Source of the DNA: Dehalococcoidales bacterium
Lineage (GTDB): Bacteria; Chloroflexota; Dehalococcoidia; Dehalococcoidales; JAQTVP01
DNA: 14,879 nucleotides
Direction: 5' to 3'
Assembly (NCBI GenBank): GCA_028707015.1
Contig: JAQTVP010000017.1
Span: forward strand, 1 to 14,879
The notes beneath the pieces are model-generated. The model was not told the origin of the DNA and made no database searches. It worked only from the letters and a program-made list of their open reading frames with translations. Shown here in pieces: positions 6,768 through 12,917 of the stretch. The first letter of the stretch is position 1, and the number at the start of each line of letters is the position of its first letter. The position numbers were made by a program, and so were the translations under genes.

Positions 6768-7916
6768 TTATTTTCCAAATATATCGACCGCTTGCATCAT
6801 GTTAGTTATTACATCTACCTTAAATGGACAACGCTCTGCGCAAACACCGCATTCCGTGCAGTCTGATGCTTTTGCCAGTAATGCTTCATATTCTGATAAT
6901 ACACTCTCAGTCATCCCATATTTAGCGGTATCAGTTATCCGTGAAACCATTCCTATATCAATGCTAACTGGACATGGTAAACAATGGTTACAATACATGC
7001 AGCTTCCGGCTAGCTTCCACACAGAGTTAATATCAATACTACTATAGTCTTTTTCCTTATCAGTAGCGTCCAAGAAAGCTAGTGCTGCCTTCATCTCTGG
7101 TACATTTTTACAGCCTGGCACTACTGTACACACACCAGGCTGAGAAAGTACATAGTTAATGCATTGAACTGGTGTCAGTAAAATGTTACTAGGGTTGTCT
7201 TTAACAAAAAGCCGGCCGGCTGCATAAATTTTCATAGCTACAAGTCCTACATCCTGGATTACGCAGGCATGATACAATTCTCTGCGTTGTAAAATAGATG
7301 TATCGTCAGTGGTCTCCACTTCATTATATGAGTTGTCCTGCCGCATAGTGTCCATATCCATATCTGCCGGTAGAATATCAAATGCCGCATTCACCGGGAA
7401 CAGAAGCACGTCAATCTTTCCGCTATTCACTGCCTTTAGCGCAGTAGGCACATAATGGCCGCTTAATCCAATGAAGCGAGCCTTACCTTCTTTCTTTAAC
7501 GATAGCGCTAACTCCAGAAGCCCTTTTGGCCCGAATACACTTTCATAATCATCAGGCTCATCAACAAAATGCAGCATAAGTACATCAATGTAATCCGTTT
7601 GCAGCCTTGTCAGCAGGTCATTAACATAGCTTTCAGCTAGCGCATTATCTCTTGTTTTAGAGTACTGATCATTTATTAATACAGCTCCTAAATGGCCTGC
7701 CACCATAACTTTGTGCCGTCTGTCTTTTAGAGCAATTCCGAAATTATCGCGAACATTGGGAGAAGCCATAAACAAGTCGATGTAATTTACTCCGTTATCA
7801 ACAGCTTCATTAACTACTGAAACAACTGTATCCTTTGGGGCGTATTCAAGATATTCTGCCCCTAATCCGATAATACTTACGTCAATTCCGGTTCTTCCCA
7901 ATTTCCTATATTCCAT
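6768..7916 (-). CDS. Aldo/keto reductase-like protein with C-terminal 2x[4Fe-4S] ferredoxin domain
   Basis: A 382-residue protein. Residues 1-290 form the aldo/keto reductase barrel (MEYRKLGRTGIDVSIIGLG at the start). Residues 300-375 carry two 4Fe-4S motifs: C306, C309, C312, C315 followed by Pro, and C353, C356, C359, C363 followed by Pro. This arrangement is typical of COG1453-type reductases of anaerobes. Of the catalytic tetrad, D47 and H116 are in place, but the tyrosine position falls on S52 and the lysine position on G74/H75. Ordinary NADPH-dependent carbonyl reduction is therefore doubtful, and electron transfer through the iron-sulphur clusters is more likely. The ATG has AGGAGAGG upstream. 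No clear promoter was found in the 293 bases between this gene and the divergent small basic gene; that gap is AT-rich with only a 5-bp GTCGG/CCGAC hairpin near 8055-8075. Confidence 0.88.
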   Translation of the reverse strand: MEYRKLGRTGIDVSIIGLGAEYLEYAPKDTVVSVVNEAVDNGVNYIDLFMASPNVRDNFGIALKDRRHKVMVAGHLGAVLINDQYSKTRDNALAESYVNDLLTRLQTDYIDVLMLHFVDEPDDYESVFGPKGLLELALSLKKEGKARFIGLSGHYVPTALKAVNSGKIDVLLFPVNAAFDILPADMDMDTMRQDNSYNEVETTDDTSILQRRELYHACVIQDVGLVAMKIYAAGRLFVKDNPSNILLTPVQCINYVLSQPGVCTVVPGCKNVPEMKAALAFLDATDKEKDYSSIDINSVWKLAGSCMYCNHCLPCPVSIDIGMVSRITDTAKYGMTESVLSEYEALLAKASDCTECGVCAERCPFKVDVITNMMQAVDIFGK

Positions 7917-8174
7917 TAAACAATAACCTCTCCTGTAAATAAAGAATTCTCAGTCAACTTACTATATATATTTACTAAAGTTATCAATATAGTCAATAAA
8001 TACGAAATTAAGGTAGTTATAATTGATTTCAGTAATGACTGCTGATTTTAAGCCGGTCGGTATTTCTATCCGACAAATGATTCGTATAATCTATGTATCA
8101 ATAAGATTTTAGCCTTATATGTCTTAAATCACAAGAGATAAAATTACAGTATTTGGTAGTGTATCATTTTGGAT

Positions 8175-8203
8175 TTGATTATCGGTCAAGCATAGTTTAT
8201 TAT
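8175..8203 (+). promoter_or_regulatory. Putative promoter giving a leaderless transcript
   Basis: TTGATT (8175-8180) and TATTAT (8198-8203) are 17 bases apart. The expected start site, about seven bases beyond the -10 box, coincides with the ATG at 8210. No Shine-Dalgarno sequence precedes that ATG. Confidence 0.4.
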
Positions 8204-8209
8204 TTATAT

Positions 8210-8416
8210 ATGAGAAAGAAGAAAGATCATGATTTTGCTGTAAACGCCTTTAGAGTAGTTCAAGAAGCTACTGGACAGGTTAAAGGCGGTTTTGATGCTA
8301 AAGTCTTAGGTAGATTAGGTGGTATAAAGGGTGGTAAGGCTAGAGCTAATAAATTATCCCCAGAACGACGTAAAGAGATAGCTAGAAAAGCAGCGGCAGC
8401 TAGGTGGGGGAAATAA
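8210..8416 (+). CDS. Small basic conserved protein with KGGKARA...RRKEIARKAA repeat-like tail
   Basis: A 68-residue, strongly basic protein starting MRKKKDHDFAVNAFRVVQEATG. The C-terminal half reads LGRLGGIKGGKARANKLSPE (residues 33-52) and continues with RRKEIARKAAAARWGK. Gly-Gly-Lys-Ala-Arg followed by a lysine/alanine-rich helix ending in RWGK is seen in many small bacterial proteins of unknown role; nucleic-acid binding is plausible from charge alone. The open frame reaches back to 8153, but those extra residues look non-coding (hydrophobic, Tyr-rich), and 8210 gives the natural start. It converges on the toxin gene with three bases between the genes, so it may belong to the same small accessory insert. 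Confidence 0.65.
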   Translation: MRKKKDHDFAVNAFRVVQEATGQVKGGFDAKVLGRLGGIKGGKARANKLSPERRKEIARKAAAARWGK

Positions 8417-8419
8417 TCT

Positions 8420-8740
8420 CTATGGGTGCGGGGTAATTGCAACGACAGTGATTATGGGAATAGGTTTCCTCTTTTTGTCTAGTTCATCTTTACCATAATA
8501 CCAAAATACTCTATAAGCCCCCGGTGTATCTTGCTGAACATATGATTCGTTAATTTTCTGATTATACCTTATTGATAATGCTTTATGAGGGTGTATGTGA
8601 AGGGAATTAGCTTCAAGGTTTGTTTCTAAATAGCCTAGGATTTTTCTAACCTGTTTTAGAACACCTTCTAACGCGGGAGTATTCTCTAGTTTAGTAAGCT
8701 GTTCATCGGCAATAGGCTTAAAACGTAACTCACGCCTCAT
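8420..8740 (-). CDS. RelE/ParE-superfamily toxin
   Basis: A 106-residue protein with the compact RelE/ParE layout: two N-terminal helices (FKPIADEQLTKL, then VRKILGYLETN), a central strand region (SLHIHPHKALSIRYNQKI), SYVQQDTPGAYRVFWYYG (residues 66-83), and a final strand ending VVAITPHP. The AYRVFW...I..ITPH pattern is the usual end of RelE-type mRNA interferases or ParE-type gyrase inhibitors; which one cannot be decided because the catalytic residues of this branch are not fixed. It lies after the antitoxin and overlaps it by 11 bases, the common order for translationally coupled type II modules. The start is ATG. Confidence 0.75.
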   Translation of the reverse strand: MRRELRFKPIADEQLTKLENTPALEGVLKQVRKILGYLETNLEANSLHIHPHKALSIRYNQKINESYVQQDTPGAYRVFWYYGKDELDKKRKPIPIITVVAITPHP

Positions 8741-9026
8741 TTTTTACAAAGCTAGCGAACGAACCCCGGTTTATTACCTTCTCCTCAGACATACCTTTAT
8801 CTATCATAGCTAAAACTTTTTTATTCTTAAACACCCATAATTCTGAGGCAGGTATGGTTGCTTGTGGGTCTAGAAGAATCTGCCCAAGCCTATTAGTGTA
8901 AATGCTGTATATCGTATGCTGATTCGTCGTAGGGATGCTTATTCTCTTCCTGTCACCTAATTTTACGTCCCTAGGAGACTTCTCAAAGTTTTCATCTTTA
9001 ATTATATCTTTTATTGCGGTTACCAT
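8730..9026 (-). CDS. Antitoxin of the RelE/ParE-type module
   Basis: A 98-residue protein directly upstream of the toxin and overlapping it. Its middle reads VKLGDRKRISIP (22-33), then YSIYTNRLGQILLDP (41-55) and IPASELWVF (59-67). This resembles small antitoxins that pair a short beta-rich DNA-binding region with a helical toxin-binding tail; I cannot place it firmly in the AbrB, Phd or another class. The frame starts with GTG at 9047, but ATG 9026, preceded by AAGGGGGTGAGG, is preferred. A consensus promoter lies just upstream, and a palindrome adjoins the -35 box, as expected for autorepression. Assignment as antitoxin rests on position, overlap and size more than on sequence. Confidence 0.65.
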   Translation of the reverse strand: MVTAIKDIIKDENFEKSPRDVKLGDRKRISIPTTNQHTIYSIYTNRLGQILLDPQATIPASELWVFKNKKVLAMIDKGMSEEKVINRGSFASFVKNEA

Positions 9027-9053
9027 ATTCCTCACCCCCTTATTCACAGAAAC

Positions 9054-9081
9054 ATTATACCATTATGGGATTTGTTGTCAA
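9054..9081 (-). promoter_or_regulatory. Consensus promoter of the toxin-antitoxin module
   Basis: On the minus strand TTGACA (9081-9076) and TATAAT (9059-9054) are 16 bases apart, both perfect matches to consensus. Transcription should begin around 9047, about 20 bases before the antitoxin ATG at 9026. Confidence 0.75.
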
Positions 9082-9082
9082 G

Positions 9083-9095
9083 TGGGAATGTCCCA
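9083..9095. promoter_or_regulatory. Operator-like palindrome TGGGA-ATG-TCCCA
   Basis: A perfect inverted repeat with 5-bp arms lies immediately upstream of the -35 box of the toxin-antitoxin promoter. A further TGGGA copy (9066-9070) lies in the promoter spacer. Repeated half-sites around a promoter fit binding by the antitoxin or the toxin-antitoxin complex. Confidence 0.4.
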
Positions 9096-10176
9096 TTTTC
9101 CCAGCGTTTCTTTTATTGACAAACCCTGGGGCGCGGAATATACTCAAGTTCCAGAGTGTGAAATAACAAGCACACAATCATATGCTAGCTCTATCTGGGG
9201 AGGTTTGGATATCAAACCGCAGGAATCGTTTTACCAAAGTCCGGAGAAAGTTCCTGAAACGACTTTATTAAAGTCAGGAATACCCTATCGTATTTTAGGT
9301 AGTACTAATGAAGAAGTATCAATTATCGGTTTGGGTGGGGCTCATATTGGCATTCAACATGACGAAAACGACAGCATACGTATAATTCGTACTGCAATTG
9401 ATAATGGAATTAATTTTATGGATAATTCCTGGGACTACAACGGTGGAGTTAGTGAAATTCGTATGGGTAAGGCGCTCCAGGACGGGTATCGTAATGAAGT
9501 CTTCTTAATGACTAAAATTGATGGTCAGACCAGAAAAGCGGCTACAGAGCAGCTTGATGAATCTTTGCGAAGGCTGCAAACCAACACTATTGACTTGCTT
9601 CAATTCCATGAGGTAATCCGTATGTCGGACCCCGACCGTATTTTTGGACCCGGCGGGGCAATAGAAGCGGTTCTTAAAGCAAAAAAAGCAGGTAAAATCC
9701 GTTATATCGGTTTCACCGGCCATAAGAGTTCAGAGATACACTTGAAGATGCTGCAAAGGGCCATGGATAATCATTTTATGTTTGATACTGTACAGATGCC
9801 ACTAAATATCATGGATGCCCATGAAAATAACTTTGAGAAAATGGTTTTTCCGGTTCTTTTGGAAAATAAGATTGGTGTTTTGGGAATGAAACCATTATGT
9901 AGCGGACTGATTTTCAAAAATAGCGTGGTAACTGCGGTGGAATGCCTGCATTATGTTATGAGCCTGCCGGTAAGTGTCGTTATTACCGGGTGTGATTCTC
10001 TCTCAATTCTCCAGCAGGCATTGCAAGCTGCCCGGAATTTTATTCCGATGAATGAAGATGAGCGTTCAGCTTTATTGATTAGGACAGCGAAAGCGGCTGA
10101 GAAAAGCGGTTATGAACCTTGGAAAACGGGAACAGCGTATGATGCTACTTCCCGGAACCCCCACTGGTTAGGGTAA
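9088..10176 (+). CDS. Aldo/keto reductase with complete catalytic tetrad; 5' end uncertain
   Basis: Numbered from ATG 9088 (362 residues), the reductase domain starts only at IPYRILGSTNEEVSIIGLGG (65-84). The tetrad is intact: D112 and Y117 in DNSWDYNGG, K143 in MTKID and H174 in QFHEV. The end, YDATSRNPHWLG, matches a common type of aldo/keto reductase that lacks iron-sulphur clusters. The first 64 residues are not recognised. A strong promoter (9116-9144) lies inside this stretch, which would exclude 9088 as the start of its own transcript. The only later in-frame start candidate before the domain is TTG 9205, with GGGGAGG one base before it, which is too close. The position aligned with the usual initiator Met is ATA 9280. 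The gene's 5' end may have been altered when the toxin-antitoxin module inserted. Flavodoxin follows after 35 bases. Confidence 0.8.
   Translation: MSHFPSVSFIDKPWGAEYTQVPECEITSTQSYASSIWGGLDIKPQESFYQSPEKVPETTLLKSGIPYRILGSTNEEVSIIGLGGAHIGIQHDENDSIRIIRTAIDNGINFMDNSWDYNGGVSEIRMGKALQDGYRNEVFLMTKIDGQTRKAATEQLDESLRRLQTNTIDLLQFHEVIRMSDPDRIFGPGGAIEAVLKAKKAGKIRYIGFTGHKSSEIHLKMLQRAMDNHFMFDTVQMPLNIMDAHENNFEKMVFPVLLENKIGVLGMKPLCSGLIFKNSVVTAVECLHYVMSLPVSVVITGCDSLSILQQALQAARNFIPMNEDERSALLIRTAKAAEKSGYEPWKTGTAYDATSRNPHWLG
9116..9144 (+). promoter_or_regulatory. Near-consensus promoter inside the 5' end of the second aldo/keto reductase ORF
   Basis: TTGACA (9116-9121) and TATACT (9139-9144) are 17 bases apart. 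Transcription would begin near 9151, downstream of ATG 9088. It probably drives the reductase-flavodoxin pair. Confidence 0.55.
9251..9280 (+). repeat. Inverted repeat just before the aldo/keto reductase domain
   Basis: TTCCT, a GAAAC bulge, GACTTT, loop ATT, AAAGTC, AGGAA. This gives 11 paired bases in a hairpin that ends exactly where the recognisable reductase domain begins. There is no T-run. It could be a structured untranslated region or chance. Confidence 0.4.
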
Positions 10177-10211
10177 TAGCTGACGGCTCAGTAGTATTGG
10201 AGGAAGATTAA

Positions 10212-10670
10212 ATGGCAAAAGCATTGGTACTTTATCATTCACAGGAGTTTGGAAATACAGCAATTATGGCTGAAGCTGTCGCCGAGGGACTACGGGATGC
10301 CGGATGTGAGGTCGATTTATTTAATACGAATGAGGGAAGATTTAACATGGTTGATTTTCCGGGATACGATTGCGTCGCCTTTGGCTCTCCTGATTACTAT
10401 GGCTATATTGCCGGTGGACTAAAGACTTTTATGGACGACCACTATATATATGATGTGCGTAAGGGATTGAAAGGAATTATAGAAAAATCCTATGTACTCT
10501 TCTACTCACATGGTGGCGGCGGTAAAGTGAAGGATGTTATGCAGCGTATTTTCAGACGCATAGGCACATTGATTGGTGAGCCGGTTGGCTCTAACGGTAG
10601 ACCTGATCAGCAGGTTCTGAACAGGTGTAAAGCTTTAGGCAGCGAGCTGGCTGAATCTATTTTATTATAA
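10212..10670 (+). CDS. Flavodoxin
   Basis: A 152-residue single-domain flavodoxin, a soluble FMN protein that shuttles one or two electrons. The phosphate-binding loop is YHSQEFGNT (residues 8-16) at the end of the first strand. FGSPDYYGYIAGGLKTFMDD (57-76) carries the aromatic FMN-stacking region, and YSHGGGG (98-104) is the second flavin loop. The length is normal for a short-chain flavodoxin or a close relative of the WrbA/flavodoxin fold. GGAGGAAG lies a few bases before the ATG. It follows the second aldo/keto reductase by 35 bases on the same strand, so the two are probably cotranscribed and may act as redox partners. Confidence 0.88.
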   Translation: MAKALVLYHSQEFGNTAIMAEAVAEGLRDAGCEVDLFNTNEGRFNMVDFPGYDCVAFGSPDYYGYIAGGLKTFMDDHYIYDVRKGLKGIIEKSYVLFYSHGGGGKVKDVMQRIFRRIGTLIGEPVGSNGRPDQQVLNRCKALGSELAESILL

Positions 10671-10674
10671 TTAG

Positions 10675-10717
10675 CCAGATATGTTCTCTGTACTGATTGG
10701 ATTAGAACAACATCTGG
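10675..10717 (+). repeat. Imperfect hairpin after the flavodoxin gene
   Basis: CCAGAT (10675-10680) pairs with ATCTGG (10712-10717), and inside it GTTCT (10683-10687) pairs with AGAAC (10704-10708). It begins four bases after the flavodoxin stop. No T-run follows, so it may stabilise the mRNA end or act as a weak terminator. Confidence 0.35.
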
Positions 10718-10775
10718 ATAAAGTTAAACATCCTCACATGGGCAATCTGAGGTAGATAATTTAAAGACAGAAATT

Positions 10776-11066
10776 ATGTTAGATTGGTATTTATACCTTA
10801 TTAGGTGTCACGATGGAAGTTTGTATACCGGAATTACGACTGATGTTGCCCGTAGATTTGCGGAGCATCAGGGGAACAAAGGTTCTGGGTCGAAATACCT
10901 TCGGGGCAGGGGGCCTTTGATATTGGTTTTTCAAAAAAAATTGGGAGATAAAAGCTTGGCACTGGGTGTGGAAAGTAAGATTAAGAAGCTGTCAAAGGCA
11001 AGGAAAGAAGAAATGATAAAAACCAAGGGGCACATTGAGGCAATAATAAAACAGGTTGTGTTGTAA
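10776..11066 (+). CDS. GIY-YIG nuclease-superfamily protein (YhbQ/UPF0213-like)
   Basis: A 96-residue protein that is essentially one GIY-YIG domain. LYL (6-8) stands for GIY and YTG (17-19) for YIG. The conserved arginines R26/R27, H31 and the catalytic-type glutamate E66 in VESKIKKLSKARK are all in place. KYLRGRGPLILVF (40-52) is typical of the UPF0213/YhbQ group, whose members have nuclease activity on branched or damaged DNA in some bacteria. Only a weak ribosome-binding site (AAAGACAGAA) precedes the ATG. It converges on the DUF3820 gene with 26 bases between the stop codons. Co-transcription with flavodoxin is possible but not required. Confidence 0.88.
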   Translation: MLDWYLYLIRCHDGSLYTGITTDVARRFAEHQGNKGSGSKYLRGRGPLILVFQKKLGDKSLALGVESKIKKLSKARKEEMIKTKGHIEAIIKQVVL

Positions 11067-11092
11067 AGACCATTTGAGTATTCTTATTTGCT

Positions 11093-11338
11093 TCAGAGTT
11101 GTTTTTTCCTGATTGTCTTCAATAAATATTCCAACCCATTAAGTTTGATTTCATAAAGAACTGACAATAGTAAACCGATTTTTCCTGGAGGAAAACCTTT
11201 TCGCCGAAACCATACCAGATAAGGTTCGGGAAGATCGCACAGAATGCGATTTTTATATTTCCCGAAAGGCATTCGCAAATGCACCAATTCAGTTAACAGG
11301 TAAGGATCAATAGGAGTGGTATCCTTATTTTCTTCCAT
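11093..11338 (-). CDS. DUF3820-family protein
   Basis: An 81-residue protein matching the DUF3820 pattern: MPFGKYKNRILCDLPEPYLV (residues 23-42), then WFRRKGFPPGKIGLLLSVLY (43-62) and EIKLNGLEYLLKTI (63-76). The family is widespread, short and soluble. It was named after a putative quorum-sensing-regulated factor, but its biochemical role is not established to my knowledge. It lies 31 bases downstream of the MYG1-like gene on the same strand. The ATG has no good Shine-Dalgarno sequence, so translation may depend on the upstream gene. A 6-bp palindrome (AATGTA...TACATT, 11354-11371) spans the junction. Confidence 0.8.
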   Translation of the reverse strand: MEENKDTTPIDPYLLTELVHLRMPFGKYKNRILCDLPEPYLVWFRRKGFPPGKIGLLLSVLYEIKLNGLEYLLKTIRKKQL

Positions 11339-11369
11339 TCTTGTTTAAATCCCAATGTACTGCATTACA

Positions 11370-12176
11370 TTAATAACCGATAACTGCCTTGCTTACCAAG
11401 GCAATGAGATCATCTATGGCTAATCGTTCCTTAGTTTTAGCCATGAATCCGCTTTTATGAGCAAAAGAAATTGCCGGGTAATCTGAAATTAGTGAAAAAT
11501 CAACTGGTGTTCCATCGTAACGGTAAAGACGCCAGCCATTATCACGGCGGTCAAGAGAAATGACGATATCGGGCGGATTTGTATCCATACGGCGAAATTC
11601 TTCCAGCCCGGCGGATTCTCTTGTCTCCCCGATTATAGCGGGTAAGCCTGCAATTACTATTCTCGTGCTAGTTTTCCAAAAATCAATCTGCTTTTTAAGT
11701 TTACGTGCAGAATCAATGATATGAGTACCAAAAGCTTTAAGTAGAGGAAGTGATGTTTCCGGCTCAAAAGCGAATCTGGCTACCAGCCAGCTCTCCACCG
11801 GATTCTGATTTACCAGATAATCACCGGCATGATATTTTGTGGAACTCCTGGTTGGCCCAATGCGATCTACGCTGTCCTTGAAATTCCACCAGGGCATAAC
11901 GGACATTGTTTCCAAAAGCCCCAGATATTTGGCTACCAGAACAAAAGCAACCGGGCAGTTAATTTCCTGGTGATGGTCAAAATTACGCTTCTCCGGTTCA
12001 TGGCGATTGCCAATATCTATTATCCACACAGCCGGATTATCCAATTCTGCCGGTACAGGTTCACGCCGCTCTATTGTAAATAATTCATCGGTATGCGTGG
12101 CTAGAATCAGACCGATTGCTGTGATTTCATCAAAATGGGCACTACCCGGATGTGTAATTATTAATTGAGCCTTCAT
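11370..12176 (-). CDS. MYG1-like DHH-type metal-dependent hydrolase/exonuclease
   Basis: A 268-residue protein of the MYG1/UPF0160 branch of DHH-like phosphoesterases. The N-terminal ITHPGSAHFDE (residues 7-17) supplies the H-x(4)-H-x-D metal set (H9, H14, D16). WIIDIGNRHEPEKRNFDHHQ (51-70) gives D54 and the D67-H68-H69 triad. In the family these residues bind Mn for cleavage of phosphodiester bonds, and the eukaryotic member is a 3'-5' RNA exonuclease. The protein is shorter than eukaryotic MYG1, but its C-terminal part (PPDIVISLDRRDNGWRLYRY, 194-213) has the family's later strand pattern. GAAGG lies five bases before the ATG. It is first in a two-gene unit with DUF3820, and an attenuator-like leader lies upstream. 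Confidence 0.75.
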   Translation of the reverse strand: MKAQLIITHPGSAHFDEITAIGLILATHTDELFTIERREPVPAELDNPAVWIIDIGNRHEPEKRNFDHHQEINCPVAFVLVAKYLGLLETMSVMPWWNFKDSVDRIGPTRSSTKYHAGDYLVNQNPVESWLVARFAFEPETSLPLLKAFGTHIIDSARKLKKQIDFWKTSTRIVIAGLPAIIGETRESAGLEEFRRMDTNPPDIVISLDRRDNGWRLYRYDGTPVDFSLISDYPAISFAHKSGFMAKTKERLAIDDLIALVSKAVIGY

Positions 12177-12243
12177 TGTTACCTTCTCATCATATAATTT
12201 TATATCTATTAATAAGAAATTTTATTTATAATTAATGTTCTAC

Positions 12244-12278
12244 CCCAAAAAGAGAATAGGACCATCTGACGATGGCCC
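12244..12278 (-). terminator. Intrinsic terminator upstream of the MYG1-like gene
   Basis: On the minus strand GGGCCATC (12278-12271), loop GTCA, GATGGTCC (12266-12259), then TATTCTCTTTTT. All eight positions pair in RNA, one as a G-U wobble. On the plus strand that position is an A-C mismatch, so the element favours minus-strand transcription. It stands about 70 bases before the start of the MYG1-like gene. Confidence 0.6.
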
Positions 12279-12287
12279 TTTCTCACT

Positions 12288-12321
12288 TTGGAGGTACTCC
12301 GTCTAAACAGAGTACCTCCAA
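12288..12321 (-). repeat. 12-bp perfect inverted repeat overlapping the leader peptide
   Basis: TTGGAGGTACTC (12288-12299) and GAGTACCTCCAA (12310-12321) are exact reverse complements with a 10-base loop. On the minus strand the first arm covers the Trp-Arg-Tyr-Ser codons of the putative leader peptide, and the peptide's stop codon lies in the loop. Confidence 0.7.
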
Positions 12322-12335
12322 TAACTGTTACTCAT
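12303..12335 (-). CDS. Putative 10-residue leader peptide (MSNSYWRYSV)
   Basis: AAAGGAG (12350-12344) is a strong Shine-Dalgarno site eight bases before ATG 12335. The frame reads MSNSYWRYSV and stops with TAG. Two Tyr, one Trp and one Arg fall in or next to the 12-bp hairpin, and an intrinsic terminator follows. Peptide, hairpin, terminator and downstream gene in that order resemble transcription attenuation. I see no strong alternative pairing between the hairpin's second arm and the terminator's first arm, so the classical antiterminator is not demonstrated. Confidence 0.4.
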   Translation of the reverse strand: MSNSYWRYSV

Positions 12336-12397
12336 AGGCACATCTCCTTTTTAAAGGCTCACCAAAAACTATCAACCCACCTCCTGCCTTCAGGCAA

Positions 12398-12403
12398 ATT
12401 ATA
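12398..12403 (-). promoter_or_regulatory. Putative -10 box of the attenuator-like leader
   Basis: TATAAT on the minus strand (12403-12398), placing the start site near 12391 and the leader peptide about 55 bases downstream. No good -35 hexamer is visible at 16-18 bases upstream. Confidence 0.3.
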
Positions 12404-12519
12404 CAGTAATAATAGTTATTTTGACTAGAATGCCGCGTAGTTGATTTTTTATTACCTGCTTAATATACTTTCACCCATCTTAATTGTCGGTCTTTGTAAT
12501 GCAGTTAATATAACTGAAG

Positions 12520-12830
12520 TAGAATAGTGGTGCAGGGTGATAGCGGTCTAAGGGCTGATACGGCTTTTGAAGGTGGTATTATTTGCCAACTATCCTACCG
12601 TCGGCTAGCTCAACGGATAATATCACGGTATACTTAAGCGAGGTGAAGTGTGTACTCTGGATGGATAATTACAACCATTCTATTTAATCAGTTATCCATA
12701 AACAATTTAAACTAAGAGAAGAATGACAATGATGGGTAAGTCGTCCTGATGGTAACGTTGTTCTACCAGTTAGTTTACAGGAATGTTATTTACCCTTGTT
12801 TACTTTACACAGTTGAATTCCATAAGAAAT
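12520..12830 (+). other. Gene-free block that looks like structured RNA
   Basis: No gene lies between 12404 and 12917. Within it, 12520-12660 is richer in G and C than its surroundings and contains nested pairings: TAT/ATA with CCGT/ACGG (12591-12619), and ACTT/AAGT with flanking GTA/TAC pairs (12628-12655). Next, ATGGATAA (12661-12668) pairs exactly with TTATCCAT (12692-12699). Segments such as TAGCGGTCTAAGGG and AAGCGAGGTGAAGTG remind me of bacterial group II intron domain I, but there is no maturase gene and no recognisable domain V. A leader RNA for the YeiH-like gene that follows is the other option. Strand and identity are unproven. Confidence 0.3.
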
Positions 12831-12917
12831 ATATGGAAATATGGGCTGCTTACATATAGATAAATAAGTGGGATGGGAAAGGCTTGGCGAGAAAAAGAAA
12901 GGATTATTTAAATTTAA

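Noticed and set aside
8153..8209. Longer N-terminus for the small basic protein
   Set aside because: The extra 19 codons overlap the -35 and -10 boxes and encode Tyr-rich residues unlike the rest of the protein.
8935..9087. Extension of the second aldo/keto reductase back to 8935
   Set aside because: This part is antisense to the antitoxin coding region and encodes a hydrophobic artefact; the promoter at 9116-9144 also lies downstream of it.
9180..9269. 29-residue ORF with an RRKFLK string resembling a twin-arginine signal, out of frame with the second aldo/keto reductase
   Set aside because: No hydrophobic segment follows the arginines and the frame stops three codons later, so the match looks accidental.
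12598..12660. Possible tRNA (GGCTAGCTCAACGG resembles a D-arm)
   Set aside because: No acceptor stem, anticodon arm or TTCGA T-loop can be placed around it.
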